From positions 1,202,501 to 1,266,500 of the forward strand of contig JAJFZO010000234.1 of NCBI GenBank assembly GCA_021397835.1: a DNA stretch of 64,000 nt. The letters run 5' to 3'. Each line of letters begins with the position of its first letter. The first letter of the stretch is position 1. The notes beneath the pieces were generated by a model, which was not told the origin of the DNA, searched no databases, and was given only the letters and a program-made list of their open reading frames with translations. The translations under genes and the position numbers were made by a program. The stretch is from Moringa oleifera. Its lineage: Eukaryota; Streptophyta; Magnoliopsida; Brassicales; Moringaceae. Positions 11,446-24,098 of the stretch are shown here, piece by piece.

Positions 11446-11769
11446 ACAACGGGAGATTAGATCTCATAGAGTTTAATTCTCGTTCTCAACCCATGACCAA
11501 TATGAACTTGAAGTTTCTTTCGTAACTCCCAAAACTTCTTCATGGTGGCTTCGTTCCATGCCTCATTTCATAGGGAACCTTAAAGTGGCTCTATTTCATT
11601 ATATTCTATCCATGTCCCAATTCCGTTCATTTAATATCCCTTTGGTGTCATTGACATAAGAGATGTCGTTTCTAGTCTATCTTTTTCTATTTCTATATAT
11701 GAAAAGTTTCAAAATCATCATATAATAATCCAAAAATTGAAATATAAAAGAAAAAAAAAGAGGTTTATG

Positions 11770-12926
11770 ATGATTTTGAAATCTTTTATACTAGGCAATC
11801 TAGTATCCTTATGCATGACGATAATCAATTTGGTCCTTGTGGTCAGACTCTATTATGGATTTTTGACCACATTTTCCATAGGGCCCTCCTATCTCTTCCT
11901 TCTTCGAGCTGGGGTTATGGAAGAAGGGGAAGAAAGAACAAAGAAGAAGCTACAACAACAACTGGTTTTATTGTGGGATAGCTCATGATGTTCAAATCAA
12001 TCTATTATGTGCCTTTGCATTTAGCATTTGGTAGTCCTTATACAATAACTATCCTAGCTCTACCATATCTTTTGTTTCATTTCTTCTGGAACAACCACAA
12101 ACACTTTTTTGGTTATGGATTTACTACCAGAAATTCAATGTGTAATCTTCGCATTTAATGTGTATTCCTGAATAATCTCATTTTTCAATTATTCAACATT
12201 TCATTTTACCAAGTTCAATGTTAGCCAGATTAGTCAACATTTATATGTTTCAATGCAACAACAAGACGTTCTTTGTAACAAGTAGTTTTGTTGGTTGGTC
12301 AACTGGTCACATTTTATTCATGAAATGGGTTAGATTGGTATTAGTCTGGATATAGCTAAATAATTCTATTAGGTCTAATGTACTTATTCGATCTAATAAG
12401 TATAAGTACCTTGTGTCAGAATTGAGAAATTCTATGGCCCAAATCTATAGTGTTCTTTTATTTATTACTTGTGCCTACTATTTAGGCAGAATACCGTCAC
12501 CCATTTTTACTAAGAAACTAAAAGAACCTCGAAAACGGAAGAAAAGGGGGGACTAAACAAGACCAAGAGGTATCTGCCGAAGAAGATCCTTTTCCTTCTC
12601 TTTTTTTGAAAGAAAGGGAGGATCCGAACAAAATCGATGAAATGGAAGAGATCAAAGTGAATGGCAAAGGAAAAAAAATATGAGGATGATGAATTTTAAT
12701 TAATAAACATATAAAGGGCATGTTATGAATATAAAAAACGCCTAGTTTATGAAAATCTAGATGGGAATCAAGAAAATTTGAATTTAGAAATATTTAAAAA
12801 AAAGATAAATATATATTTGAAAAACCTTTTGTGAATCTACTTTTCGATTCTAACCAATGGAATAAGCCATTTTGATATATAAAAAATAATCGATTTGAAA
12901 ATGCTGTAAGAAATGAAGTGTCACTT
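11770..12926 (+). pseudogene. ycf1: ycf1 5' fragment (IR part), copy 1
   Basis: Starting at ATG 11,770, the frame reads like the N-terminus of Ycf1 (Tic214, proposed protein-import translocon of the inner envelope): hydrophobic helices beginning [15 protein letters not shown]. The frame fails after about 70 codons. Homology to ycf1 continues to about 12,926, where copy 2 diverges. This is the short ycf1 copy expected at the IRb end; it would be truncated even in the plastome. It is more damaged than copy 2 at 48,359. Confidence 0.87.
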
Positions 12927-13065
12927 TTTTATATAGATTGTTGAACAAAATAAAACTTAAAGATTCTTCTTAGAATAGAAGAAATTCAAAAATATAAATT
13001 TAAAAATTAAAAGTAGTTAATTAATAAAAAATAAGTAAATAGGACAAATATAATAAGAGATAAGA

Positions 13066-15231
13066 AGAGATGCGACTCCCCCCACATATTTTATGCTTTA
13101 TGCTTTCTCCTATAAAGAAACTCATAATACCTATCCCATTCAGAATTCCATCAATTACTCTTCTATAAAAAAAAAAAAAAAGAGTTAGTTTCGCTAATCT
13201 TTTTACACCATCAGTTAAAGATATTGCATAAAAAGTATCTATGTAAGCACGATTATATGACCAATCATATATCTAATTTTTTATTTTATCCCACAAAATT
13301 CTCTTAAGACCTTTTTTCAAAAATAATTTAAGTATGTTTAAATTCTACAAAGATGAATAAAAAGGCTTATATAAAAAAGATGCTATAAATATTTCGAAAT
13401 AAGCTATACTGACTGAAAAGGTTACACTTGTCAAAAATTCATACTAATCAATTTTGTTTTTTGAATTTTGATGTAAAAGGTTCATAGATGGAGTTAATAA
13501 TTTTGATAATATATCAAAATCTATTCCTTCTTGAGTAAAAGGAATTCTTGTGGCTCCAACAAACAAAGTAAATATAACCAATACAAGCATAGGAAATAGG
13601 ATAGTATTATTCGATTCATAGAGATAAGACAAAGTCGTCTTAATGCCACAATGAGCAATATTAATAAAAGTTCTATTTCTTACATTACTAACAATTATAT
13701 ATGCCTTTTTCCAAAAAAAAAAGCTCTTTTCCTATTATTTATTGTTAATAAAGGTACTAAATGAAATTTTTTTTAATTTTCTTTGGTTCTTTTTTACTTC
13801 ATAGAGATATTAAATAGAAAGAGCTACATTTTTTCCACTGTAATTTTGAAAATGAATGTTCAAATATCCTTCAAAAGTAAATAAGTATATCCAGAACATA
13901 TAAAATGTAGTTAATCCGGCAGTAAAACAAGCCATTACTACAAAAATCAGTGAATACAACTAACTATCATTAATAATTTCATTTTTGGACCAAAAACAAG
14001 CAAGGGGGGAATACCATAAAGAGAAAGCACACCTAATAAAAAAGCAGTTTTTGTAATTGGCACATGCTTTCTTAAACCACCTATAAGAATGATATTTTGG
14101 CTTTTAACTAGAGAATATCCAACAGTAGCTTCCATTAAATGAATAATTGATCTAGATCCTAAAAACAATAATGCTTTTGAATAAGCATGAGTAATCAAAT
14201 GAAATAAAGTGGCTCGATAAGACCCTATACCTAGAGCTAACATCATATAACCCAATTGAGATATTGTAGAATAGGCTAAGCTTTTCTTAATATCTTTTTG
14301 AGCAAGGGCTAAAGTAGCTCCTAATAGTATTGTTATTGTACCTATCAAGGAAATTAAATACATTATGTAAGGTATGACTATAAAAAGAGGAAAAAGCCGA
14401 GCTATAAGAAAAATTCCCATTGCTACCATAGTAGCCGCATGTATAAGAGCCGAAATAGGAGTAGGACCTACCATGGCATCAAGTAACCATACATGAAGGG
14501 GAAATGCGCAGATTTAGCAATTGGGCTTGCAAATAATAGAAAAGCACACAAAGTAAGGAATAAAAAATTAACTTTATTATTATAAATCAAGTTATTGAAT
14601 ATTTTGAACAAATCCTGAAATTCAAAACTATCCGATATCTAATAAAGCCTAAGATTCCTAATAATAAACCAAAACCCCCTACACGATTAGTTTCAAAGGC
14701 TTTTTGACAAGCATTCATTGCAACAAGTTGTATGAACCAAAAACCTATTAATAAATAAGAACACATTCCAACTAATTCCCAAAAAATGTAAACTTGTATC
14801 AAATTAGAACTAGTAGCTAATCCCAACATTGAAGTATTGAAAAACCTCATATAAGCAAAAAATATCAAATACCCTTGATCATGGGACATATAATTGTCAT
14901 TATAAATAAGAACAAAAATTCCAACAGTAGTGATTAATATTGACATAATATAAGTAAATGGATCAATAAAGTGGCCGAACTCGAAAGAGAATTCATTATT
15001 TATGGTCCAAGACCATACATATTGATAGGTGGAACTTGGAGTTATTTGTCGAATAGCTAGATTGATTGAAAAAATCATAACTATACTTAACAATAAAATG
15101 CTAAAAAAAGACCACATACGGCGAAGATTCTTTATTGTCGTCGAAAAAAGTAGAAGTTCTATTCTTAGTAAAGTAGAAACTGGAAGTGGAATGAAAGGTA
15201 TGATCCATAAATATTGATATGTGTGTTCCAT
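13066..15231 (-). pseudogene. ndhF: ndhF pseudogene
   Basis: The reverse strand encodes NdhF, a large proton-channel subunit of the plastid NDH complex (homologue of NuoL) in the thylakoid membrane. The start ATG at 15,231 is certain ([18 protein letters not shown]). Recognisable N-terminal helices run to about 14,587. After a frameshift, the conserved core with [15 protein letters not shown] and the lysine-bearing helix continues at 14,474-13,947, and traces of the C-terminus run to about 13,066. The total of roughly 2,170 bases is close to the usual 2.2 kb. At least two frameshifts plus stops. The 3' end is placed approximately. Confidence 0.88.
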
Positions 15232-16402
15232 TAAAAAAATTTTTATTTTATTCTTAATTAATTATTAATTATTTTTGATTCACCAGTTCTTATCTCGAAG
15301 GAAAAAATAAAAAAATTAAGATATTTCAAACTTAAATGGAAATTTTTTCTATTCGAAATTAGTCTTAATCAAATACTTCAAAATCAAGAAATTAAAAGTG
15401 GTTAAATGATATGACTAAGTTACTATTGAAAAAAATAAAAAAAATTATTACTTTTTTTACTAAGTTTATTGAGCAAGATCTTTATGAAAATATAGAAACA
15501 TTCAATTATTATTACAATCCAATAATTTATATATATATATATATATATATATCAAAAATAGACTATAGATTTACACTACAAACAAAAAAGTACTTGAAAT
15601 GAATCATAATTATAGAATGAACCAAAGCTTTATCCAATAAAGAAACTAGTTATTTTAGTTTCTTATCCTTAACTAGTTCATTGTGTAACATAATTGATTG
15701 TCTTCCATCACAATAAATGACACTTATGCTTGTAAAAAAGAATATTATAATTTATTCTTTTTTACAAAATCGTGTATTGATTAACTAAACTACTAGTCTT
15801 ATTCGAATTTGAAAATTTAAATTAGGTGTACTCTTTCTTCGAGTTTGATCGATTAATAAAAAAATAAAAGTTTTTTATTAGATAAAATGTAAAAGGGGGT
15901 CCTTAAATTTTTTGATGTCTTTTTCTTGTATATTATATCATTAATATATTATAATTAATATTTTTTTATTTTAATAAACATAAATAAAAAAAATGACACT
16001 TTGATTCTTTATCACAAACACATTTTTTTTTAATTTCAAATCAAAACAAATGAATCATTTTAGCTATAATTTAGTGGTATGATTTGATTTGTTGTACAAA
16101 AAAAAAAGTCTAGCTGGGTACTGACCAGGCCAAGTTATGGAAATAAAAAAAGACCCTTTTGGACGAGACAAAATCAGAGAGATATTCTTTTTTTTTTATA
16201 TTTTGATTTAAAATATCTCTTTCGAGCCTTTTTCTTATCTAAACGGAATTTCTGACAAGAGTTATATATATAAATAAAAGTTGTATTGTATATAATTAAT
16301 AATCTATACAAAAAAAAGTAAAGTATCAAAAAAGTAAAGAAGGGCTTTTTTTAAGCATTACTTTTTAGGTAATGTAAGATAGTAATTATCCTTTTTTAAT
16401 TA
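15232..16402. other. Spacer containing the A/B joint; AT-rich
   Basis: No gene is recognised. The left part is the upstream spacer of ndhF (toward rpl32) and the right part must be the trnS-GCU/trnG spacer of the large single copy region, so a rearrangement joint lies inside. It holds a (TA)n run at about 15,527-15,552 and many A/T homopolymers. No rpl32 or trnG exon is visible. Confidence 0.55.
15527..15552. repeat. (TA)n microsatellite
   Basis: An uninterrupted alternating TA run of about 13 units, in the AT-rich spacer upstream of ndhF. Confidence 0.9.
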
Positions 16403-16490
16403 GAAGAAATTGCTGAGTGGACTAAAGCATCGGATTGCTAATCTGTTGTACGAGTTATTCATACCGAGGGTTCAAATCCCTCTCTTTCCA
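16403..16490 (+). tRNA. trnS-GCU: trnS-GCU, degraded
   Basis: This 88-base match to plastid tRNA-Ser(GCU) has its long variable arm. The anticodon GCT is intact within attgctaat. The acceptor 5' end and D-arm have G-to-A and G-to-T changes. psbI and psbK follow on the opposite strand, as in plastomes. Confidence 0.88.
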
Positions 16491-16580
16491 TTTCTTTTTT
16501 GATGATGTGGAATTGGAATAGATAAAATCCTAATAACATTATAACATTTATAAAAATCAAGTAAGAAAACCCTTATTTTT

Positions 16581-16691
16581 TTATTCTTCACATCCGAGAT
16601 TATGTCCTAGATCATTAAATAGGAATCTGAAGATGAAGAGAGAAACAAAGAATATCACTACAATGTAAACAAAGAGTTTGAGAGTAAGTGT
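16581..16691 (-). pseudogene. psbI: psbI pseudogene (start codon lost)
   Basis: This is 111 bases, the exact length of psbI, encoding a single-helix subunit of the photosystem II core. The frame is still open to TAA, but the start codon ATG is now ACA. The product would also carry Gly-to-Arg, Ser-to-Phe, Pro-to-Leu, Arg-to-His and Arg-to-Cys changes, mostly C-to-T or G-to-A. Membrane helix residues [16 protein letters not shown] are kept. Not expressible as such. Confidence 0.87.
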
Positions 16692-17130
16692 TGCACAATC
16701 TTCAAGATCTTATCTTTATTTGGGGAAAAAAATAATAGATTCTCTATTTTTATATCACATATCCTATTTATTTTAACACCAAGAAATGAAACGATTTTGA
16801 TAATTTCTATAAATTAAATCAAATAGAAAACATTTGATTTTTTGAGAATTCATTTGTAAGAAGATAATGGCTGAGTCTTTCTTATTATAATTTTTTTTCA
16901 TACAAACAATTAGGTATTGTGTTGTGGTGGACTCTAATAGGTTTTTTCAGTGAAAAAAGGGGATCAAAATGAGAAAATAGAATGATCCAAATTTATCCTA
17001 TCTCCCTAAAAATCTCAATATTTGAATTGGGGGTTCATTCATACTGTAATACTTATTTGATCTTCTCAATTGTTTAAATTTTTTTCTCGAATAAATCATA
17101 AATTTTTCTAGGATAGTATTAAGGATCTCA

Positions 17131-17418
<288 letters not shown>

Positions 17419-17656
17419 TTATTTGAACTCCCCTAATAAAAAATCCTTCCATTCTCACAAGAGAATGAAGTAAATTATACTTTCATTCAATATCTTAATT
17501 GAATTATGCGTAATGATCAATAAATTCGATTTCATTTTATATCTACATGTGTCAAAATCCTAACACAATCTAATCTATTTCATAGATATTTAGGCTGGAA
17601 TTGACGAACAACCACTAACAATATTAGTTTTTATTAGTGTTGAATAAAAATCTAAT

Positions 17657-17728
17657 TGGGGCGTAGCCAAGCGGTAAGGCAATGGGTTTTGGTCCCACTA
17701 TTCGGAGGTTCGAATCCTTCCATCCTAG
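17657..17728 (+). tRNA. trnQ-UUG: trnQ-UUG, lightly degraded
   Basis: This 72-base match to plastid tRNA-Gln(UUG) keeps the anticodon TTG and T-arm. A few G-to-A/C-to-T changes occur in the D and acceptor stems. It lies beside psbK as in plastomes. Confidence 0.9.
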
Positions 17729-18206
17729 AGCATAGAATAAATATTATTCTTTTTAAATGACCTTCTGTTTAAGAGAAAAATATTGGAGAAGATGTGATTC
17801 TTATTTCTAATTTTTCAAAATTCAGGGAGAAGAAAGATTTTTTTTTTTTACCACTAGAATCAAGTTCAAATAACCTCTACTTGTGATCCGATTAAAGTCG
17901 AAACATACGTTATAAGAGTTGGAATTAAAAAATAATATATTATTAAATAAATAATTAAATATATTTATTGATATAAATATGTATTTTTCATTCATAAAAT
18001 GACATAGGCATTGCATTTATACAATAAAATATGGAATTTATTTGAATTCTTACTAAGACTTTTTCTTCATAAATTCTCCATCCTGTTTATATTTCATATA
18101 CAAAGAGAGGGAAAAAGTATAAATTACTATGTACCGATCAAACAATGACTATTCATGATTGCATAATTGAATCAATTACATACTAATTCCAAACTGGAGG
18201 AATGTT
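17729..18206. other. trnQ-rps16 plastid spacer
   Basis: AT-rich spacer with poly-A and poly-T runs. No gene is visible. The short reverse-strand frame at 17,822-18,016 is low-complexity and not supported. Confidence 0.6.
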
Positions 18207-19355
18207 ATGGTAAAACTTTGTTTGAAATGATGTGGTAGAAAGCAACGTGCGACTTGAATTGAAGGACATGATCTACTGTGGATTTTTACATCCACCACTT
18301 TACTTTATACAAGAATAAAGGTGCTCTTGGCTTGACATTCTTTATTATGTTTTACTAGATCCCTGATTTTTCTTAGGTTCCAATATAAAAAATAGTACGG
18401 ATAGAGCTCGAGGAGAAAGTATTTACTCCTTTCTCAAGGGGTAAAGATATAGGGTCAGTGCCAATCAATAAGTTGTTCCAACTTCATAAGTATATTTTTT
18501 TCATGAAGGGATCCATTTCAAGCAATTTTTCAAATCCATAAAGAAAATTTGTTGAAATTGCCAAAACTCTTTCGATCTAAAGTGTATGATGCATGAATCA
18601 AGCGTTCGTATGATTTTTTGATAGAAAGAAATCATAAACAAAAAAAAGGCTTGTTGCTGCCATTTTTAAAATGATTAAAAATCACCGAAGTAATGTCTAA
18701 ACTCAATGATTTAAAGCAAGGATAAAGGATCCTGGAACAAGGGAATACCATTTTGTTTTAAATTGTCTCAACAATTAGATCGCAACGAAGAATCAGAATC
18801 GATTCTAAAAGAGACAAAAAAAAGGGCTTAGGGACTACTCAATAAATGAAATGACTAAGGGTTTTCTATTGACCTATTTGAGAGTTATCCAACTTGAGTT
18901 ATAAGAGTATGAATGCTTTCTTTTTCTTTTTCTAAAAAGAAAATAAGAAAAAAGGATTTATGACTTAAATGCCTAATTGATTTGGTCTTTTATGAATCTG
19001 TTTGACATTCTAATTTTATACATAGACAAAAAATCATTTCTAATAATAATCATTTTTTTCTCGAGCCGTATGAGGAGAAACCCTCTATATGTTTCTAGGG
19101 GGTAGTATTCATCTACATCTATCCCAATGAGCCATTTATCGAATCTTTGCAATTGATGTTTGATCCCGAAAAGAAGGAAGGGATCTTTAGAAAGTGGGTT
19201 TTTATGATCTGATAAATAATGAAACGTATTTAAATGTTCCTGCTATTTTATATTTCCTTAAAAAAGGTGCTCAACTTGTAGGAATTGTTCATAATATTTC
19301 AAAGAAGCCATGGGTTTTTATGGAACTTAGTGTTAATCAAATGAAACTAAAATAA
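18207..19355 (+). pseudogene. rps16: rps16 pseudogene (two exons, group II intron)
   Basis: Exon 1 is 18,207-18,246 (40 bases, MVKLCLK then a stop: codon 8 CGA has become TGA). The intron starts with the group II consensus gtgcgac at 18,247 and ends near 19,128. Exon 2 is 19,129-19,355 and encodes the S16 fold (YRIFAIDV, then another CGA-to-TGA stop, then KVGFYD). Ribosomal protein S16 is a 30S subunit protein. Both exons keep their length, so the gene decayed mainly by point mutation. Confidence 0.87.
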
Positions 19356-20175
19356 TAGAATACAAAAAAAGAGGGTATGGATGACTCATATATAGATTTG
19401 TATAAAAAATTCTCTGCTCTTTCCCCTCTTTTCCTTTATTTACACCTATTTATTTTACCTAATTTAGTATTCTTACTAAAGAATATCGTGTTCTATAATG
19501 AGAAAATTTTATTGATATAATTTTATTGGTATAAAATACATAAAAAAATAAATGAAGAAATTGGTTAAAAAAATATCTTTTTTTTTTTACATTACCCTCA
19601 CTAGGGTGATTTTCTTTCATTATAAATCTATTAACAACTAAGGAAACAAAGGATTAAGCTTGTGTTTTTTTTATTATATATTTTGTATTTCTTTTTTTTT
19701 TTTATATTTGCTTTTTCATATTCCATATTCACAATCATATTGACAAGAGTATATCGAACAAATATAATGCGATCATAAAGAAATAGATATATTTATCCCC
19801 AATCCATAGGTTGGTTTTTTACTTTACTTCATTGGAATCATAAGTTCTTTGTTTTTTTGTGATCCAAGAAATTGTTTTGGTGTGATATAAGAAGTCTTTT
19901 TGTTTATTGATTGGGAAAAAATGGATAAATAACATAAGAAAAAAAGGCAGTCTATAAATTTTTATTGCTTTATCTATGTATTTATCTGAGAATTTATTCT
20001 ATTTTTATTTACTATTTACTTCATTTATTTTTATGGTCATAATCAATTAAAAAAATTTTGTTTAAATTTTTTAGATTTCTTGCTAGTTTAATGTTTTGGT
20101 TTTGATTATGTCGTGAAATTGAATCTTTTTTTTTTTGTATTCCAATTGTATCTACACATTCTAATTATTTTTTTC

Positions 20176-22771
20176 GGGTTGCTAACTCAACGGTAGAGTA
20201 CTTGGCTTTTAAGTGCAACTAGTATCTTTTACACATTTGCATGAAGAAAAGGATTCATCCATACCAATGGTAAAGTTTGTAAGACCACCACTGATCCTTA
20301 AAGGAATGAATGGAAAAAAACAGCATGTCATATCAATCGAGAATTTGGATAACATATTTCTTAATTTTTAGATCGATACAAAGCCGTGTTTGAATTCTCG
20401 GTGCGGAACAAAATGAATTGAATTCAAAGTTAGGTCGAGTAGATAAATATATGACCCCAATTAGAGAGAAACAAAAAGCAATGAGCTTCTGTTCATAATT
20501 TGAATGATACTTGATCTAATTAAATGTTAAAAATATGTTACCGCCTAATGCAGGAAGGACATTTCTCATGAGTGGATTATCAATTTTTTTAATGAGTCCT
20601 AAGTGTTAGTTTTTCCCTATTATTTGTTGTCGATGAATGTGTAGAAGAAGCAGTATACTGATAAAGAAAAAATATATATTTCCAAAATCAAAAGAGCGAT
20701 TGGGTTGAAAAAATAAAAGATTTCTAATCACCTTCCCTATAAGCAACATAAATCAATTAGATGGAAAAAAGAGGGTAGAGAATCTGTTAATGAGTTTACT
20801 TATTTTTGAGGTTTCTATTCTTTTCTTACTATAATATCTTGTTTCGACTCTATCGCACTATATATCATTTGATAACCCAATAAACACCTGTTCAAATCGA
20901 ATTTCAATTGAAATGGAGGAATTTCAAGTATATTTAGAGCTAGACAGATCTCAACAACATGACTTCCTATACCCACTTATTTTTCGGGAGTATATTTATG
21001 CACTTGCTCATGATCATAGTTTAAATATAAATAGATCTATTTTGTTGAAAAATTTGAGTTACGACAATAAATCTAGTTCAATAATTATGAAATGTTTAAT
21101 TTTTTGAATGTATCAATAGAATCATTTGATTATTTCCGTTAATGATTCTAACCAAAATCTATTTTTTAGTTTGAACAATAATTTCTATTATCAAATGATA
21201 TCAGCGTATTTGCAGTGATTGTGAAAATTCCATTTTTCCTAAGATTAGTATCTGCCTTAGAAGGAAAAGAACCAGTAAAATCTCATAATAATCAATCAAT
21301 TCATTCAATATTTCCCTTTTCAGAGGACAAATTTTCACATTTAATTTATGTGTTAGATATACTAATACCTTATCCCATCCATGTAGAAATCTTGGTTCAA
21401 CCCCTTCATTTCTAGGTAAAAGATGCCTCTTTTTTGCATTTATTACGGTTCTATCTCTACAAATCTTGCAATTGAAAGAGTCTTATTACTCCAAAGAAAT
21501 CTTTTTTTAATCTAAGGTTTTTCTTATTCTTATGTAATTCTTATGTATGTGAATATGAATCCATCTTATTTTTTCACCGCAACTAATCTTCTCATTTACA
21601 ATCAACATCTTCTGGAGTCCTTCTTGAGTGAATTTTTTTCTATGAAAAAATAGAACATCTTATAAAAACACATCTTATAAAAACTTTTGTTAATGGTTTT
21701 CAAGACATCTCATGCTTGTTCAAGGATTCTTTCATGCGTTATGTTAGATATTAAGGAAAATCCATTTTGGCTTCAAAAGATACGCCTCTTCTGGTGAATA
21801 AATGGAAATATTACTTTGTTAATTTATGGCAATGTCATTTTTACGTGTCGTCTCAATCATGAAGAGTCCATATAAACCAATTATCCAAAGATTATTTAGA
21901 CTTTCTAGACTATTTTTCAAGTTTGTGATTTGACCCGTTGGTGGTATGGAGCCAAAAGCTAGAAAACTCATTTATAATAGATAATACTATAAAGAAGTTT
22001 GATACAAAAATTTCAATTATTCCTATGATTGGATCATTGGCTAAAGTGAGAATTTTTAATACATTAGGGCATCCCATTAGTAAGCCGACCTAGGCTGATT
22101 CATCAGATTCTGATATTATTGATCGATTTGTGCATATATGCAAAAATCTTTCTCATTATCACAATGGATCCTCCAAAGAAAAAAAAAGGAATTTGTGTTG
22201 AATAAAATATATACTTCAACTTTCTTATGTTGAAACTTTGACTCGTAAACACAAAAGCACTATATGCGTTTTTTTGAAAAGGTTAGGTTCGAACATTTTG
22301 GAAGAATCCTTTATGGAGGAAGAACAAGTTCTTTCTTTTATCTTTCCAAGAGCTTATTTTACTTCATGAAAGTTATCTAGAGGGCGTATTTGGATATTAT
22401 TTGTATCAATGATTTGGTCAATCATGAATGATTTAGTTATGGGACCGTGTAGTGTAAAATGGAAATTTTTCATAAATGATGAAGAGATAACAAAAAAATG
22501 CATTCATTTCTATTATTATTATTAAATGTTCATACAATAAGAAAAAGAAAAGAAGAATAAGGTTTACTAACTGAGTATTCAATTCGAATTTGGTTTAGGG
22601 AAGAAACTGAGTTTTCTATGTATACATAGAGAAAGCCGTGTGCAATGAAAAATGCAAGCACGATTTGGGGAGGGATTTTGTTACCTTAACCTATACCTAT
22701 TTTGTTTCATTTTAACAAATAACTTACCTACTCCATCCGACTAGTTCCAAGTTCGAATCCTAGGTAACCCA
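20176..22771 (+). tRNA. trnK-UUU: trnK-UUU (split, encloses matK), degraded
   Basis: Exon 1 is 20,176-20,212 ending with anticodon TTT in ggcttttaa. The group II intron opens with gtgcaac (normally gtgcgac). Exon 2 is 22,737-22,771. The roughly 2.5-kb intron carries matK, the standard plastid arrangement. The T-arm in exon 2 has several G-to-A/C-to-T changes. Confidence 0.88.
20913..22431 (+). pseudogene. matK: matK pseudogene
   Basis: MatK is the plastid group II intron maturase that helps splice trnK, rps12, rpl2, trnI and trnA introns. The start at 20,913 gives [15 protein letters not shown], then the frame closes after 64 residues. A second recognisable stretch is 21,215-21,415 ([14 protein letters not shown]). 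The 3' end INDLVNHE with TGA lies at 22,429-22,431. The 1,519-base length is near normal, but there are several frameshifts and nonsense codons. It is located inside the trnK intron. Confidence 0.88.
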
Positions 22772-22926
22772 TTACATGATTATTATCTTATCAAAATGAT
22801 ATTCATATATAAAATAGATGGATATAAATCTGCATTCCACTTTTGTTTTGTAACTAACTTCATTCATTCAAAAAAGATTCTGATGAATCTAGATAGATAT
22901 GATCAAAGATATATATTTGACATTGG

Positions 22927-22956
22927 TTGACATGGATATATAAGTCATGTTATAAT
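22927..22956 (+). promoter_or_regulatory. psbA PEP promoter, well preserved
   Basis: TTGACA at 22,927-22,932 and TATAAT at 22,951-22,956 are separated by 18 bases. The internal TATATA element typical of plastid psbA promoters lies between them. It stands about 90 bases before the psbA start. Both hexamers look intact. Plastid RNA polymerase would not act on it in the nucleus. Confidence 0.75.
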
Positions 22957-23042
22957 GTTGAATAACAAGCTCTCTTGTTTCTATTTCTAGAGAATTTGTG
23001 TGCTTCGGAGTCCCTAATGATTAGATAAACCAAGATTTTACC

Positions 23043-24098
23043 ATGACTGCAATAGAGATGCGAAAGCGAAAGCCTATGGAGTCGCTTTTGTAACTAGATA
23101 ACCAGCACTGAAAACCTTCTTACATTGGATGGTTTGGTGTTTTTATGATCCCTACCTTATTGATCGCAACTTCAGTATTTATTATCGCATTCATTGTAGC
23201 TCCTCTTATTTATATTGATGGTATTCACGAACCTATTTTTGGATCTTTGCTTTATGAAAACAATATTATTTCTGGCGCCATTATTCTTACTTCTGTAGCT
23301 ATAGGTTTGCACTTTTACCCGATCTGGGAAGCCGCATCCATTGATGAATGGTTATATAATGGTGGTCCTTATGAGCTAATATTTTTACACTTCTCACTTG
23401 GTGTAGCTTGTTACATGGGGCGTGAGTGGGAACTTAGTTTCTGTCTGGGTATGCAACCTTGGATTGCTGTTGCATATTCAATTCCTGTTACAGCTGCTAC
23501 CATACTTTTCTTGATCTATCCAATTGGTCAAGGAAACTTTTCCGATGGAATGCCTCTAGGAATCTCTAGTATTTTCAACTTTATGATTGTATTCCATGTT
23601 GAGCACAACATTCTTATGCACCCATTTCACATGTTAGGCGTAGTTAGTGTATTTGGTGGCTCCCTATTCAGTGCTATGCATGGTTCCTTGGTAACTTTTA
23701 GTTTGATTAGGGAAACCACATAAAATGAATCTGCTAATGAAAGTTATTGATTCGATCAAGAGGAAAAAACTTATAATATCATAGCTGCTCATGCTTATTT
23801 TGGCTGATTGATCTTCCAATATGCTAGTTTCAACAACTCTCGTTCTTTACATTTATTCTTAGTGGCTTGGCCTGTATTAGGTATCTGGTTTACTACTTTA
23901 GGTATTAACATTATGGTTTTCAATCTAAATGGTTTCAAATTCAACTAATTTGTAGTTAATTGTCAAGGTCATGTAATTGATACTTGGGCTAATATTATTA
24001 ATCATGCTAACCTTGGTATGGAAGTTATGCATGAATATAATGCTCATAACTTCCCTCTAGACCTAGCTGCTATTGAAACTCCATCTACAAATGGATAA
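23043..24098 (+). pseudogene. psbA: psbA pseudogene (D1 protein)
   Basis: The whole psbA gene is present (about 1,056 bases against 1,062), from ATG 23,043 to TAA 24,096-24,098. D1 is the photosystem II reaction-centre protein. A 5-base deletion within the first 10 codons shifts the frame. The main frame is then open from 23,145 to 23,723 (192 codons) and closes at a TAA where the family has Glu after RETT. In that frame Tyr161 (FLIYPIGQ) and His190 (VEHNILMHP) are kept. Most other changes are Ala-to-Val, Pro-to-Leu, Thr-to-Ile, Arg-to-Cys/His or Gly-to-Glu, as C-to-T or G-to-A predicts. Confidence 0.92.

Larger units (their letters stand above)
1..12926 (+). repeat. Direct repeat of plastid IR region, copy 1
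   Basis: This region aligns in the same orientation with 36,913-49,533 from rps7 to the IR part of ycf1. The two copies have the same gene order and spacers but many private substitutions and indels. Similarity stops near 12,926, where copy 1 goes on into the ndhF 3' region and copy 2 goes on into ycf1. That end therefore marks the original IR/single-copy boundary. In a plastome these copies would be inverted and identical. Confidence 0.9.
1..15300. other. Block A: plastid IRb to SSC fragment (rps7 to ndhF)
   Basis: This stretch follows plastid gene order without a break from rps7 through rps12, trnV, the rRNA operon, trnR, trnN and ycf1 into ndhF. That is the IRb/small-single-copy junction of a standard angiosperm plastome. 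The left side is cut by the window edge inside rps7. The right limit is uncertain: ndhF ends (its 5' end) at 15,231 and the next recognisable gene, trnS-GCU, belongs to the large single copy region, so a joint lies somewhere in 15,232-16,402. Confidence 0.85.

Noticed and set aside
16060..16085. trnG-like 5' exon (agctataatttagtggta)
   Set aside because: It resembles the start of trnG-UCC, but on the wrong strand for the neighbourhood and without a matching second exon.
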